Positions 49,770 through 60,325 are shown, counted from the stretch's first letter. The stretch is DNA of 64,000 nt from Gaiella occulta (GCF_003351045.1 NZ_QQZY01000006.1:1-64000); one strand, 5' to 3'. Translations and numbers: made by a program. Notes: a model not told the origin generated them from the letters alone.

Positions 49770-50012
49770 CTAGCCGATGCCCGCGGCCTTGATCAGCTTC
49801 GCGACGGGGCCGCTCGGCTGGGCGCCCTTGGAGAGCCAGTCCTTGACCTTGGCCTCGTCGAGCTCGATCGTGGACGGATCGGTCTGCGGGTTGTAGCGCC
49901 CGACGATCTCGATGAAGCGGCCGTCGCGCGGCGCGCGCGCGTCCGCCACGACGACGCGGTAGATCGGATTCTTCTTCGAGCCGACACGCGTCAGCCTCAT
50001 GCGAACAGCCAT
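49770..50012 (-). CDS. rpsP: 30S ribosomal protein S16
   Basis: 80 residues. [34 protein letters not shown] and [17 protein letters not shown] are the S16 signature regions. Normal length; 4 bp from khpA, 43 bp from ffh. Confidence 0.97.
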   Translation of the reverse strand: MAVRMRLTRVGSKKNPIYRVVVADARAPRDGRFIEIVGRYNPQTDPSTIELDEAKVKDWLSKGAQPSGPVAKLIKAAGIG

Positions 50013-50055
50013 CTGTCTCCTTCGTGCGATTCCGTATGTGAGGGGATTGTGCCGA

Positions 50056-51387
<1,332 letters not shown>

Positions 51388-51402
51388 GGCCGTGAAGTGT
51401 AC

Positions 51403-51436
51403 GGGCCACCCCGCCGCCTCACCGGCGGGGTGGCCC
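51403..51436 (-). terminator. Hairpin at the ftsY stop codon
   Basis: 14-bp stem GGGCCACCCCGCCG / CGGCGGGGTGGCCC with a 6-nt loop, starting at the last base of the ftsY TAG. No U tract. It lies just before ffh and may uncouple the two genes. Confidence 0.6.
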
Positions 51437-52383
51437 TAGCCTGACACGAGCGCCCGCGCGAACTCGCGCGGATCGAACGGACGCAGATCGTCGATCCCTT
51501 CCCCCACTCCCACGAGCTTCACGGGCAGGCCGAGCTCGTACGCGATCGCGACCGCGACGCCACCCTTCGCCGAACCGTCGAGCTTCGTCAGCGCGACGCC
51601 GGTCACGCCGGCCGACTCGCCGAAGAGACGTGCCTGTTGGAGGCCGTTCTGGCCCGTCGTCGCGTCGACGACGAGAAGCGTCTCGTGCGGCGCGCCCGCG
51701 ATCCGACCCTCGATCACCCGCCTCACCTTCGCAAGCTCCTCCATCAGGTTGGACTGGGTGTGGAGCCGCCCGGCCGTGTCGACGATCACGACGTCGCGCC
51801 CGCGCGCGCGGCCCGCCTCGACGGCGTCGAAGGCGACAGCAGCCGGATCGCCCCCGGCCGGGGCGCCGACGAAGTCTGCCCCTGCCCGCTCGGCCCAGAT
51901 CTCGAGCTGCTCCTCTGCCGCCGCTCGGAACGTGTCTCCGGCGCCGACGAGAACGGTGCGACCGTGCTCCCGCAGCTTCTGCGCGAGCTTGCCGACCGTC
52001 GTCGTCTTGCCGGTGCCGTTGACGCCGACGACGAGGATCACGGTGGGCGACGCCGACAGGTCGAGCGTGACAGCGGGCCCGAACAGGGCCTCGATCTCCT
52101 CCGCCAGCGCCTCGCCGAGATCGCCGATCTCGCCGCGGGCCTCGAGGCGCCGCACGAGCTCGGCAGTGGCGCGGACGCCGACGTCGCCGTGGATGAGCGC
52201 CTCCTCGAGGCGCTCCCAGGCCTCCTCGTCGCCCACGGAGAACGTCCCGGCGCCGATCTCGGCCGTCAGCGCCCGCCGGCTCTTCGCAAGCGAGTCACGG
52301 AGCCGGCCGAAGAAACCGCCCCGCTCCGGCGCGTCGGCAGCGGTCGGCTCGTCGCCGAACAGCTCAGCCCAGGTTCTCGACAT
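51436..52383 (-). CDS. ftsY: SRP receptor FtsY
   Basis: 315-residue GTPase docking SRP to the membrane. NG domains only, with a short acidic N-terminus (WAELFGDEPTAADAPERGGFF). VVGVNGTGKTTTVGKLAQKL, VGAGDTFRAAAEEQLEIWAE, VIVDTAGRLHTQSNLMEEL and TKLDGSAKGGVAVAIAYELG are intact. The downstream order (smc usually adjacent) is broken here by vapBC and a sigma-factor remnant. Confidence 0.96.
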   Translation of the reverse strand: MSRTWAELFGDEPTAADAPERGGFFGRLRDSLAKSRRALTAEIGAGTFSVGDEEAWERLEEALIHGDVGVRATAELVRRLEARGEIGDLGEALAEEIEALFGPAVTLDLSASPTVILVVGVNGTGKTTTVGKLAQKLREHGRTVLVGAGDTFRAAAEEQLEIWAERAGADFVGAPAGGDPAAVAFDAVEAGRARGRDVVIVDTAGRLHTQSNLMEELAKVRRVIEGRIAGAPHETLLVVDATTGQNGLQQARLFGESAGVTGVALTKLDGSAKGGVAVAIAYELGLPVKLVGVGEGIDDLRPFDPREFARALVSG

Positions 52384-52404
52384 GGGTGGGACGCTACCTT
52401 CGGA

Positions 52405-52803
52405 TCAGGCGCGCAAAGTGACGAAGCCGGCTGCGGCGAAGTCGCCGTCGAAGGTCAGCGCCTCTCGGATCGTCAGCGAGCGCATGAGGGCGAAGCTCGT
52501 CGCGTCGACAAACGAGTACTCCCGCTCTCCATGACGTCTGAGCCACCGGAGTGCCCGCTTCTCGACGTCCTGACCGACCGGAAGGATCTCGAGCTGCTTC
52601 GAGCCGTCGAGGCGGTCCAGGAACCCGACCGCGGCACGATGCCCGTAGCGCCGGTTGATGAACGTCCACGACTCGCCCCGGATCAGATTGGACGTGACGA
52701 GGCCCGAGCGTCCATGTCGCTCGAGGAGCAGTGTCGCCTCGGCGTGATGGCCATCGCGAGCGTTGCCGACGGCGATGAAGAACGACGTGTCGATGAAGAT
52801 CAC
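52405..52803 (-). CDS. vapC: VapC-type PIN-domain toxin
   Basis: 132-residue PIN ribonuclease. Acidic active-site residues: Asp in IFIDTSFFIA, Glu in IRGESWTFINRR, Asp in SFVDATSFALM and Asp in ALTFDGDFAAAGF, so all four positions are intact and the toxin is probably active. GTG overlaps the antitoxin stop by four bases. Located between ftsY and smc, normally a housekeeping junction. Confidence 0.9.
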   Translation of the reverse strand: MIFIDTSFFIAVGNARDGHHAEATLLLERHGRSGLVTSNLIRGESWTFINRRYGHRAAVGFLDRLDGSKQLEILPVGQDVEKRALRWLRRHGEREYSFVDATSFALMRSLTIREALTFDGDFAAAGFVTLRA

Positions 52804-53030
52804 GCGCGCGACCCGTACACGACCTCGTCCGTCGACGTCGAGTCACCGGGACCGCCCTCGAAGGCTCCGACCAGCTCCCAGAGCGGATCCTCGTCGATCG
52901 GCGGCAACGGTTCCAGGCGATCGCGCACGTACGCGCGAATCAACGCTGCCTTGGAGGTGCCGCCGATCCGCGCCTCGCGCTCGAGCGCCTCGTCGAGGTC
53001 CTCGTCGATCATGATCTGGAGACGCTTCAT
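52800..53030 (-). CDS. vapB: VapB-type antitoxin (ribbon-helix-helix)
   Basis: 76 residues. KRLQIMIDEDLDEALEREAR with GTSKAALIRAYVRDRL is a ribbon-helix-helix DNA-binding fold; the acidic C-terminal half (PLPPIDEDPLWELVGAFEGG) would wrap the toxin. TAAGCT lies 6 nt before the ATG, and a palindrome sits just upstream, as expected for autoregulation. Confidence 0.88.
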   Translation of the reverse strand: MKRLQIMIDEDLDEALEREARIGGTSKAALIRAYVRDRLEPLPPIDEDPLWELVGAFEGGPGDSTSTDEVVYGSRA

Positions 53031-53038
53031 TCTCTGAG

Positions 53039-53068
53039 CTTACACCACCATGAGTGTGTTTGTGTAAG
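53039..53068 (-). promoter_or_regulatory. Inverted repeat in the vapBC promoter
   Basis: CTTACAC and GTGTAAG separated by 16 nt (centres about two helical turns apart), with one arm overlapping the -10-like TAAGCT (53042-53037, minus). Such repeats are typical operators for RHH antitoxins. A short hairpin further on (53137-53157) may mask the ribosome binding site of the plus-strand remnant. Confidence 0.6.
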
Positions 53069-53165
53069 CGACGCGTCGCGCCCGGGCGAGAGCCGCGGTC
53101 ACAATCCAGGGCTCCCGTGTGTCCAGACACGCAAGAAGCTCCTCCAACGGACTGGAGGAACGGCA

Positions 53166-53600
53166 ATGAACACCCATACCCTGACGATCACGATCTCGGC
53201 GGCGCGCGACGACGTCTCTGCCCTCGTGGTGGATCCCGAGAAGCTCCCGCTGTGTACGGTCGGGTTCGCGAAGGAGGCGCGCCAGGAGATCCTCGTCAAG
53301 CTCGTCACCCGCCTTTCGTCGTTCCGGGGCGACGCGTCGTTCCGCACGTGGGCGCACCGCGTCGCGACCAGTCACCTGCTGACGACGAAGAAGCGCCGCA
53401 TGGAGCGGGCCACCATGCAGTTCGACGAGTTCGCCCAGGATCTCGCAGAGGGCTTCGACACGAGCTACGACGGCGGTGGCGTCGACGAGGGCCTGCTCGC
53501 GGAGGAGGTCGAGGCCGGTTGCACGCAGGGGATGCTGCTCTGCCTCGATCGCGAGCACCGCATCGCCTACATCCTCGGCGAGGTGCTCGAGCTGCCGGGA
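53166..53600 (+). pseudogene. Chimeric remnant: SRPBCC N-terminus fused to ECF sigma factor lacking both ends
   Basis: The first about 36 codons (MNTHTLTITISAARDDVSAL, then VVDPEKLP and GFAK) look like the start of an SRPBCC/polyketide-cyclase protein. The frame then continues directly as ECF sigma-70: EILVKLVTRLSSFRGDASFR, TWAHRVATSHLL (region 2), then LLAEEVEAGCTQGMLLCLDR and RIAYILGEVLELPG (start of region 4). Region 2 lacks its first helices, and the helix-turn-helix of region 4 is missing; beyond about 53600 the open frame runs into antisense of smc. A deletion joining two neighbouring genes, plus loss of the 3' end, explains this best. A Shine-Dalgarno GGAGGAAC is kept. Confidence 0.75.
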
Positions 53601-53609
53601 ACCCTCGGC

Positions 53610-56600
53610 CTAGGCGGTCGCGGCGGCCCGGTCGTGCTGCGGCAGTCTCCGCGAGACGATCTGGGAGATGCCGTCGCCGCCCATGGTGACGCCGTAGAGC
53701 ACGTCGGCGGCCTCCATCGTGCGCTTCTGGTGGGTGATGACGATGAACTGGGCCCGGTCGGCGTAGCGGCGCAGCAGCTCGACGAAGCGTGCGATGTTCG
53801 CGTCGTCGAGCGCGGCCTCGACCTCGTCGAGGAGGTAGAACGGGCACGGCTTGGCGAGGAAGAGCGCGAAGAGGAAGGAGATCGCGCCGAGCGCCTTCTC
53901 GCCGCCCGAGAGCATCGTCAACCGCGTGATCTTCTTGCCGGCCGGCCGCAGCTCGACCTCGACGCCGCGCTCTCCTCCCTCCTCCTCGGGCTCGACCAGC
54001 CGCAGCCGCCCCTCGCCGCCGGGGAACAGCGTCGCCGCCACCTCCTCGAAGTTGCGGGCGACGGCGTCGAAGGTGTCGTCGAAGCGCTGCTGCACCGTCC
54101 GGGCGAGCTCGTCGCGGAGCTTGGCGATCTCGGCGAGCGCGCTCTCGAGATCCCGCCGCTGGGCGGCGAGCTCCTCGAGCCGCTCCTTCTCCGCGTCGTA
54201 CTCCTCCCGGGCGAGCGGGTTCACGCGGCCGAGCGCCTCGCGCCGCGCGTCCAGCCGGTCGGCGCGCGCGGCGAGCTCGTCGCGGTCGTCGCCCTCGGCG
54301 GGCTCGACGGGGCCCGCCTCCTCGAGTCGCCGCCGCGCCTCGTCGGACTCGGCCTCGAGACGGGCCAGCTCGACCTGCACCTGCGCCGCCCGCTCGGACG
54401 CATCCTCGGCGTGCCGGCGCAGCTCGACCTCGGCGGCGCCGAGCCGGCGCAGATCCTCGCCGAGGCGGGCCGAGCGCTCCGCGCCAGCGTCGACGCGCGC
54501 GCGCAGCGGCGCCTCGAAGCGCCGGGCCTGGGCCACCGCGGCCTCGAGCCCGGCGCCCAGCTCGGCCGCGGCGCCGCACAGGCGTGCGAGCAGATCCGGG
54601 TCGACGGCGGAGCGGCGCGGAGCCCGCTCGACGAGCGCCGCGTCGGCGGCGCGCGCGCGCTCGGCGGCGGTACGGGCCGCGGCGGCGGCGGCGTCCGCCG
54701 CCGCGAGCAGCGTGGCCGCGTCCGCGGCGAGGTCTTCCCTCGTCGCCTCCTCGCCGACGGCGACGCCGTCGCTCGTGCTGCCCAGGCGGGCGACGACGAC
54801 CTCGGCGGCCTGCGCCCGCGCAACCGCGTCGGCCGCCTCGCGGGCCGCCTCGGACTCGAGGCCGGACAGCCGCCGGAGCTCCGCGCCGAGCGCGCCGGCG
54901 CGCTCGGCACCCGTCGTGACGCGCGCGGCGAGCGGCTCCTCGAGCCGCTTCGCGGCGGCGGCGGCCCGGGTGACGCCGCCGTGGAGCGTCGAGGCGATCG
55001 TCTCCAGCCGCCCGAGCAGCTCGGGGTCGAGCGCTCGACCGCGCAGGTGCGCGACGGCCGCGTAGGCGGCCTCGGTCTCCGCCGCGTGCGCCGCCGCGCC
55101 GGCCGCGACCTGGGCCGCGGCGCCGGCGCGTGCCGTGAGCTCGTCGGCCTCGTCCGCCAGGAAGCGCCGGCGGGCGTCCATCTCGAGCAGCAGCGCCTCC
55201 GCCGTCTCGCCCGCGAACCACAGCTCGCCGCGGTCGGCGTCGTAGCCGTGTCCCTCGCTCGTGATCACGATCCCGTGCGTGGCGTCGAGGAGCCGCTCCC
55301 GCTCGACGAGCCAGGTGCCGTCCAGCAGGCGCAGGGCGCGCTCGTCTGCGGCGACGAGCTCGCGCAGGGGCCGCGCGCCGGCGACGGGCGGGTCGACGCG
55401 GCCGGACGTGCGTCCACCGATCACGACGCCGAGGCTGCCGAGCCCCTCGCTGCGAGCCCGCTCGAGCAGGGCGAGGCCCGCGCGCGCGTCACGCGCGAGC
55501 ACCGCCGAGGCGCGCCAGGCGAGCGCGGCCGCGACCGCGCGCTCGACGCCGGGCTCCGCCTCGAACGCGGAGAGGGCGAGCTGCTCGCCCGCCGCGGCGA
55601 GGGCGCGGGCAGCCGGAGGGATGCCTTCCCGCTCGGCGATCGCGCGGTCGAGGGCCGCGAGGCGCTCCTTCGCGGAGCGCGCGCGCTCGGCCAGGTCGTC
55701 GCGCTCGGTCGCCGCGGCGCGGGCGGCGGCCGCGGCCTCGTTCGCCCGCTGCTCGAGCTCGGCGGGCGCCGGCGCGCCGCTGCGCGCGAGCGCGTGCGCC
55801 TCGGCGAGCTCGGCGGCGAGGGCGGCGGCGAGGGCGGCCGACGACTCGGCGCGAAGCGCGAGCCGCTCACGCGCCCCGCCGAGCGCCACGAGCGTGCGGT
55901 TGGCTCCGTCGTGGCCGCCGGCGACGTCGCCGAGCGCGGCCTCGACGACCTGCCGCTCGGAGCGGAGCCCGGCAAGCCGCTGCTCGGCCGCGGTCGCGAC
56001 GCGCCGCTCGAACGCGGCGATCCGCGCGTGCGCGACGCGGGCGCGCTCGGATGCCTGCCCGCTCGCCTGCGCGGCGTCACGAGCGCGCGCGGCCGCCGAG
56101 CGCGCCGCCTCCTCGAGCTCGCGCACCGCGCTGCCGCTGCGGTCCGCTGCGGCGCGCTCGGCCTCGGCGAGCTCCTCGCGCAGGCGCACCTCGAGCCCGG
56201 CTGCCGACTCGCGCCGCAGCCCGAGCCGCTCGGCTGCGCCCTGCATGCGGTAGAGCGCTCCGAGGGCAGCCTCACGCCGGCCCGCGGCATCGGAGAGCTC
56301 GTCCTCCGCCTCCTGGCGCTCCCGCAGCAGCGCCGTCAGCCGCTCCTGGGCGCTGCGCCGCGCGATCGCGGCAGCGTCACGCCGCTCCTCGGCAGCGGCG
56401 CGGCGGGTGGCGACGGCCTCGAGGTCGAGCTGCGCGATGCGGGCGCGCAGGGCGGCGATCTCGACGGCGAGCTTCTCGGCGCGCTCGGCGGCGGTCGCCT
56501 GCAGCGCCAGCGGTCGCAGCCGCTTGCGCACCTCCTCCTCGACGTCGCGCGCGCGCTCGACCTGCGTCGCGACGCGCGCGAGCTTGAGCTCCGCGCGGTG

Positions 56601-57128
56601 CTTGCGCCGTTTGAACCTGCCGAGACCGGCCGCCTCCTCGACGAGGTGGCGCCTGTCCTCGGGCTTCGAGGCCAGCACCGCGTCGACCTTGCCCTGCGAG
56701 ACGATCGAGTGCATGGAGCCGCCGAGGCCGACGTCCGCGAGCAGCTCGACGAGGTCGGTGCGGCGCACGGGCGCCCGGTTGACGAGGTACTGGCCCTCTC
56801 CGCCGCGCACGAGCCGCCGCGTGATCGCCACCTCGCTGTAGTCGAGGTCGGCGCCGAAGTCGCCGTCCTCGTTGTCGAAGACGAGCTCGACTTCGCAGTG
56901 GTCGGCCGCGGGCCGCGTGGCCGAGCCGCCGAAGAGGACGTCGTCGGGCTTCTCCGCGCGCAGCTCCGACGGGGTGAGCGAGCCCGCCGCCCACACGATC
57001 GCGTCGGCGACGTTCGACTTGCCGGAGCCGTTCGGGCCGACGACGACGGCAACGCCCGGCTCGAGCCTCAACTCGATCGGGTCGACGAACGACTTGAAGC
57101 CGCGGAGCTTGATCGCGCGCAGATGCAC
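53610..57128 (-). CDS. smc: Chromosome segregation protein SMC
   Basis: 1172-residue condensin ATPase. N-terminal LRAIKLRGFKSFVDPIEL and Walker A VVGPNGSGKSNVADAI, Q-loop region SIVSQGKVDAVLASKPEDRR, two long Ala/Glu/Arg-rich coiled coils flanking a hinge (about residues 510-640), and C-terminal signature LTMLSGGEKALGAISFLFAL with Walker B PFYLLDEVEAALDDANI. GTG at 57128 is chosen because homology begins at HLRAIKL; a longer in-frame start at 57200 adds only a basic tail. 68 bp from rnc. Confidence 0.95.
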   Translation of the reverse strand: MHLRAIKLRGFKSFVDPIELRLEPGVAVVVGPNGSGKSNVADAIVWAAGSLTPSELRAEKPDDVLFGGSATRPAADHCEVELVFDNEDGDFGADLDYSEVAITRRLVRGGEGQYLVNRAPVRRTDLVELLADVGLGGSMHSIVSQGKVDAVLASKPEDRRHLVEEAAGLGRFKRRKHRAELKLARVATQVERARDVEEEVRKRLRPLALQATAAERAEKLAVEIAALRARIAQLDLEAVATRRAAAEERRDAAAIARRSAQERLTALLRERQEAEDELSDAAGRREAALGALYRMQGAAERLGLRRESAAGLEVRLREELAEAERAAADRSGSAVRELEEAARSAAARARDAAQASGQASERARVAHARIAAFERRVATAAEQRLAGLRSERQVVEAALGDVAGGHDGANRTLVALGGARERLALRAESSAALAAALAAELAEAHALARSGAPAPAELEQRANEAAAAARAAATERDDLAERARSAKERLAALDRAIAEREGIPPAARALAAAGEQLALSAFEAEPGVERAVAAALAWRASAVLARDARAGLALLERARSEGLGSLGVVIGGRTSGRVDPPVAGARPLRELVAADERALRLLDGTWLVERERLLDATHGIVITSEGHGYDADRGELWFAGETAEALLLEMDARRRFLADEADELTARAGAAAQVAAGAAAHAAETEAAYAAVAHLRGRALDPELLGRLETIASTLHGGVTRAAAAAKRLEEPLAARVTTGAERAGALGAELRRLSGLESEAAREAADAVARAQAAEVVVARLGSTSDGVAVGEEATREDLAADAATLLAAADAAAAAARTAAERARAADAALVERAPRRSAVDPDLLARLCGAAAELGAGLEAAVAQARRFEAPLRARVDAGAERSARLGEDLRRLGAAEVELRRHAEDASERAAQVQVELARLEAESDEARRRLEEAGPVEPAEGDDRDELAARADRLDARREALGRVNPLAREEYDAEKERLEELAAQRRDLESALAEIAKLRDELARTVQQRFDDTFDAVARNFEEVAATLFPGGEGRLRLVEPEEEGGERGVEVELRPAGKKITRLTMLSGGEKALGAISFLFALFLAKPCPFYLLDEVEAALDDANIARFVELLRRYADRAQFIVITHQKRTMEAADVLYGVTMGGDGISQIVSRRLPQHDRAAATA

Positions 57129-57196
57129 GGGAGCAGTCTGCCGATCGCGACGGACGGCCCGCCGCCTCCCCGCGCGAGCCGCGCGCGTAGACGCGC

Positions 57197-57970
57197 TCAC
57201 GCCTCGACGGCGCCGTCCCCGAACCCGAGCGCCTCGAGCGCCTGCTGCGCGGCCTCCTGCTCCGCGGCCTTCTTCGTCGTCCCGCGGCCGACGCCGAGCT
57301 GCTCGCCGTCGATGACGGCCGCGCAGACGAAGCGCCGGTCGTGCGGCGGCCCCTCGACGTCGAGCACGGCGTACTGCACCTGCGTGCCGCTGCGGGCGAG
57401 CGCCTCCTGCAGCTCCGTCTTGTTGTCGACGTGCCCGGTGCGCGCGAACTCGATGCGGTCGGCGAAGGCGTCCACGATCGCCGCCTCGACGCGCTCGAAG
57501 CCGTGCTCGAGGTAGACGGCGGCGATCGCCGCCTCGAGCAGAGCGGCCAGCACGTTGCGGCTGAGCGAGATCCGTTTGAGCTCGGGCTCCGGCACGTCCT
57601 GCGCCTGGTCGAGCAGGTAGCGGGCGAGGTCGAGCTCGCGCGCCACGCCCGCGCAGCTGTGTCGCGAGACGACGTGCGCGCGGATCTTCGCCAGGCGTCC
57701 CTCGGAGGCGTCCGGGAAGCGGTCGTAGAGGGCGCGCGCGATCGCCAGCTCGAGCACCGAGTCGCCGAGGAACTCGAGCCGCTCGTACGACGACGCCCGG
57801 TCGGGCGCCCAGGACGTGTGGGTGAAGACGTGCTCGCGCCGCTCCGGGGGAAGGGCGTCGATCAGGCGCGCGAGCTCGCGCCCCTCCCCCGAGCGGGCGT
57901 CGGTGCTACTGGTGCGCGACGACGTAGTCGACGGCCTGGCCGACGGTCGTGATCTTCTGCGCGTCCTCAT
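57197..57970 (-). CDS. rnc: Ribonuclease III (start uncertain)
   Basis: Double-stranded RNA endonuclease. Catalytic RNase III domain with [22 protein letters not shown] and the later ELQEAL; metal-binding Glu/Asp lie in [16 protein letters not shown] and [16 protein letters not shown]. The C-terminal dsRBD is [18 protein letters not shown] through [19 protein letters not shown]. The only normal start codon in frame before the conserved region is ATG 57970, which overlaps acpP by 65 bp and adds about 30 Arg/Ser-rich residues. A non-canonical start (CTG near 57859) is possible. Confidence 0.92.
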   Translation of the reverse strand: MRTRRRSRPSARPSTTSSRTSSTDARSGEGRELARLIDALPPERREHVFTHTSWAPDRASSYERLEFLGDSVLELAIARALYDRFPDASEGRLAKIRAHVVSRHSCAGVARELDLARYLLDQAQDVPEPELKRISLSRNVLAALLEAAIAAVYLEHGFERVEAAIVDAFADRIEFARTGHVDNKTELQEALARSGTQVQYAVLDVEGPPHDRRFVCAAVIDGEQLGVGRGTTKKAAEQEAAQQALEALGFGDGAVEA

Positions 57971-58151
57971 CCGAGATCTTGATGCCGAACTGATCTTCGA
58001 GCTCCATGATCAGCTCGACGAGATCGAGGGAATCGGCATCGAGGTCCTCCTGGAAGGAGGCCTCGTCGGAGAGCTCGCCCTCGTCGACCCCCAGCTGCTC
58101 GCTGAGAACCGCCTTGACGCGCTCGGAGACTTCATCACGGGACAGAGCCAC
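57906..58151 (-). CDS. acpP: Acyl carrier protein
   Basis: 81-residue acidic four-helix carrier for fatty acid synthesis. Phosphopantetheine Ser is in [18 protein letters not shown] (about residue 41). GTG start; GAGG lies 10 nt upstream. 11 bp from plsX, and its end overlaps the likely rnc reading frame. Confidence 0.96.
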   Translation of the reverse strand: MALSRDEVSERVKAVLSEQLGVDEGELSDEASFQEDLDADSLDLVELIMELEDQFGIKISDEDAQKITTVGQAVDYVVAHQ

Positions 58152-58162
58152 TGTTCGCAACC

Positions 58163-59167
58163 TCACTTGTTGCCGTTCGGGGTCGTGGAGCGCGCCGACT
58201 CTACCACGCGCTCCGGAAGTGATTCGCGGAGCCTGCCCACGATGTCGTGCTCGACGCCTCTCGCGGCCATGCGGATCGCGTTCGCGGTCGCCCGCCGCGA
58301 GCTCGCGCCGTGGGCGATCACGACGATGCCTTGCAGGCCGAGCAGGTAGCCGCCGCCGTGCGTGTCGACGTCGAGCCGCGCGCGCACGCGGCGGGCTGCG
58401 GGGCGGATCAGGGCGCCGCCGAGGCGCCCGCGCACGTTCGCGTCGATCTCGTGCCGCAGGGCGTCGAGGACGCTGCCGATCGTGCCCTCGAGCGTCTTGA
58501 GGGCGACGTTGCCCGTGAAGCCGTCGCACACGACGACGTCGGCCTCCCCCTCGAGCAGCGTGCGGCCCTCGGTGTTCCCCTCGAAGCGCAGGCCGGCGTC
58601 GGCGAGCAACGCGTGGGCCTCGAGCGTCAGCTGGTTGCCCTTCTCGGGCTCCTCGCCGATCGAGAGAAGCCGGACGCGGGGCTCCGCCACCTCGAGGATC
58701 TCCTCGGCGAACACCGCGCCCATGTGCGCGAACTGCACGAGATGCTCCGGCCGCGCGTCCGCGTTCGCGCCCGCGTCGATGAGCACGGACGGGCCGGCCG
58801 CGGCAGGCAGGAGCACGGCGATGCCGGGACGGAGGACACCCGGCAGGCGGCGCACGTGCAGGAGGCTGGCGGCGAGCATGGCGCCCGTGTTGCCGGCCGA
58901 CACGACCGCCTGGGCGTCACCGTCGCCGACGGCGCGCACCGCCCGCACGAGCGACGAGCCGGGCTTTGCCCGCACTGCCTCGGCGGGCTTGTCGTCCATC
59001 CCGACGGCGCCGTCGCAGACGACGTGCTCGAGGCCGTGCGTGTCGAGGCCGGCGGGGCCGTAGAGCACGGGCACGATGCCCGGCGCTCGCGCGTCGAGCG
59101 CGCCGGCGACGATCTCGGACGGCGCCCTGTCGCCGCCGAGGGCATCGACGGCCACCCGGATGGTCAC
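58163..59167 (-). CDS. plsX: Phosphate acyltransferase PlsX
   Basis: Makes acyl-phosphate from acyl-ACP for phospholipid synthesis. 334 residues: [20 protein letters not shown] at the start, [69 protein letters not shown] and [23 protein letters not shown] start 4 bp after rpmF. Order rpmF-plsX-acpP-rnc-smc is conserved. Confidence 0.96.
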   Translation of the reverse strand: MTIRVAVDALGGDRAPSEIVAGALDARAPGIVPVLYGPAGLDTHGLEHVVCDGAVGMDDKPAEAVRAKPGSSLVRAVRAVGDGDAQAVVSAGNTGAMLAASLLHVRRLPGVLRPGIAVLLPAAAGPSVLIDAGANADARPEHLVQFAHMGAVFAEEILEVAEPRVRLLSIGEEPEKGNQLTLEAHALLADAGLRFEGNTEGRTLLEGEADVVVCDGFTGNVALKTLEGTIGSVLDALRHEIDANVRGRLGGALIRPAARRVRARLDVDTHGGGYLLGLQGIVVIAHGASSRRATANAIRMAARGVEHDIVGRLRESLPERVVESARSTTPNGNK

Positions 59168-59171
59168 CGGG

Positions 59172-59360
59172 TTACGGGGCGGGCGTCGTCAGCGGCTGGA
59201 TCTCGCGGCCCTTGTACGTCTTGCAGGTGGGGCAGACGTGGTGCGGGCGCGTCGGAGCGCCGCACGCTGGGCACACGTTCACCTTCGGCCCGTCGATGCC
59301 GTGCTGGGCGCGGCGCTTGTCGCGACGAGCCTTGGAGGTCTTTCGCTTCGGGACGGCCAT
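59172..59360 (-). CDS. rpmF: 50S ribosomal protein L32 (zinc form)
   Basis: 62 residues: MAVPKRKTSKARRDKRRAQH followed by CPACGAPTRPHHVCPTC, two CxxC pairs binding zinc. The C+ form does not need replacement under zinc limitation unless a C- paralogue exists elsewhere. Confidence 0.97.
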   Translation of the reverse strand: MAVPKRKTSKARRDKRRAQHGIDGPKVNVCPACGAPTRPHHVCPTCKTYKGREIQPLTTPAP

Positions 59361-59397
59361 GGGAGGCGGAAGTGTACCGGAACGCGCGGGCCGGCAG

Positions 59398-59811
59398 CTA
59401 CCGGGGCGACAGGAGGGCCGCGAGCGCGGGCGGGCGCACGTCGCGCCCGCGCAGGTCGGCGAGCGGCACCCAGACGGGCTCGTGCGTCCCGCTGCGCTCC
59501 CGCTCGCGCGCGCTGAGGACGGCATGGTCGGGCCAGCTACCCGTGCCGAACGCCCCTCCCACGATCCATGCGTCGTAGTAGAGGAAGTGCGTGCCGCCGA
59601 AGGACTCCTCGTGCACGATCGGCCCGAGCTCAACCTCGACGCCGAGCTCTTCGAGGGCCTCACGCCGTGCCGCCGCTTCCGGCGTCTCGCCCGCCTCGAC
59701 GCCGCCGCCCGGGAAGAGGTAGTACGTGTGCCCGTCGCGCACGCGCCGGATCAGGGCGACCCGGTCGCGCTCGACGATGACGACGCGCGCCCGCGGGGCG
59801 AGCTCAGCCAT
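59398..59811 (-). CDS. NUDIX hydrolase
   Basis: 137 residues. The Nudix box G-x5-E-x7-REALEELGV is exact (within GGVEAGETPEAAARREALEE), with FPGGGVE before it. RARVVIVERDRVALIRR opens the fold. Such enzymes hydrolyse nucleoside diphosphate derivatives; substrate unknown. It overlaps the DUF177 gene by 8 bp and sits between it and rpmF, a location usually left empty. Confidence 0.92.
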   Translation of the reverse strand: MAELAPRARVVIVERDRVALIRRVRDGHTYYLFPGGGVEAGETPEAAARREALEELGVEVELGPIVHEESFGGTHFLYYDAWIVGGAFGTGSWPDHAVLSARERERSGTHEPVWVPLADLRGRDVRPPALAALLSPR

Positions 59812-60313
59812 CCTCGCGTAGCGCCTCGAGCGCAGCCCAGCGCGGATCGGCGACGGCCTCCTCGTGCACGTGCGGTTCGTCGTTGAGGTTCGCGCCGCAC
59901 GCCGGGCAGAGGCCGGCGCAGTCGTCCCGGCACAGGATCCGGTCGGGGAGCGCGAGCGCGATCGCGTCCCGGGCCCACTGGGAGAGCCGGAGCTGGTCAT
60001 CGACCACGTACTCGCTGCGCAGCTCCTCCGGCGCCGACTCGTCGCTCGCCTGGTACTCGGTCGTATCGACCGAGAGCTCGAGCACCGCGTCCCCCAGGCA
60101 GCGCATGCACGGCCCGTGCAGGCGGGCGGCGAAGCGGATCCGGAACACGTGCCCGCTCGTCGCGCGCTGCGCCAGCAGGTCGGCGGTCACCTCTGCGGGA
60201 ACGGGCAGGTAGCGCTGCCCGCCGAGGTCGAACGGCTCGAGCGCGATCGCGACGGCATCCTGGTGGTCCTCGCCCGGCCGCAGTCGCAGCCGCCGAAGCG
60301 GGAAGGTCGTCAT
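59804..60313 (-). CDS. yceD: DUF177 family protein (YceD-like)
   Basis: 169 residues of the DUF177/YceD family, always next to rpmF and linked to 23S rRNA accumulation. CMRC near residue 70 and CRDDCAGLCPACG near 128 give zinc-type cysteine groups. First gene of the long minus-strand housekeeping run. TACCCT lies 6 nt before the ATG. Confidence 0.9.
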   Translation of the reverse strand: MTTFPLRRLRLRPGEDHQDAVAIALEPFDLGGQRYLPVPAEVTADLLAQRATSGHVFRIRFAARLHGPCMRCLGDAVLELSVDTTEYQASDESAPEELRSEYVVDDQLRLSQWARDAIALALPDRILCRDDCAGLCPACGANLNDEPHVHEEAVADPRWAALEALREDG

Positions 60314-60319
60314 CGGGCC

Positions 60320-60325
60320 AGGGTA
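60320..60325 (-). promoter_or_regulatory. -10 hexamer TACCCT of the DUF177-rpmF operon (leaderless)
   Basis: On the minus strand TACCCT ends 6 nt before the ATG at 60313. A weak CTTACG lies 17 bp upstream. There is no Shine-Dalgarno. Confidence 0.5.

Noticed and set aside
53166-57515. A plus-strand open frame of about 1449 codons opposite smc
   Set aside because: Past about 53600 it is the antisense of smc, with biased composition and no family signature. Only the first about 145 codons have protein character.
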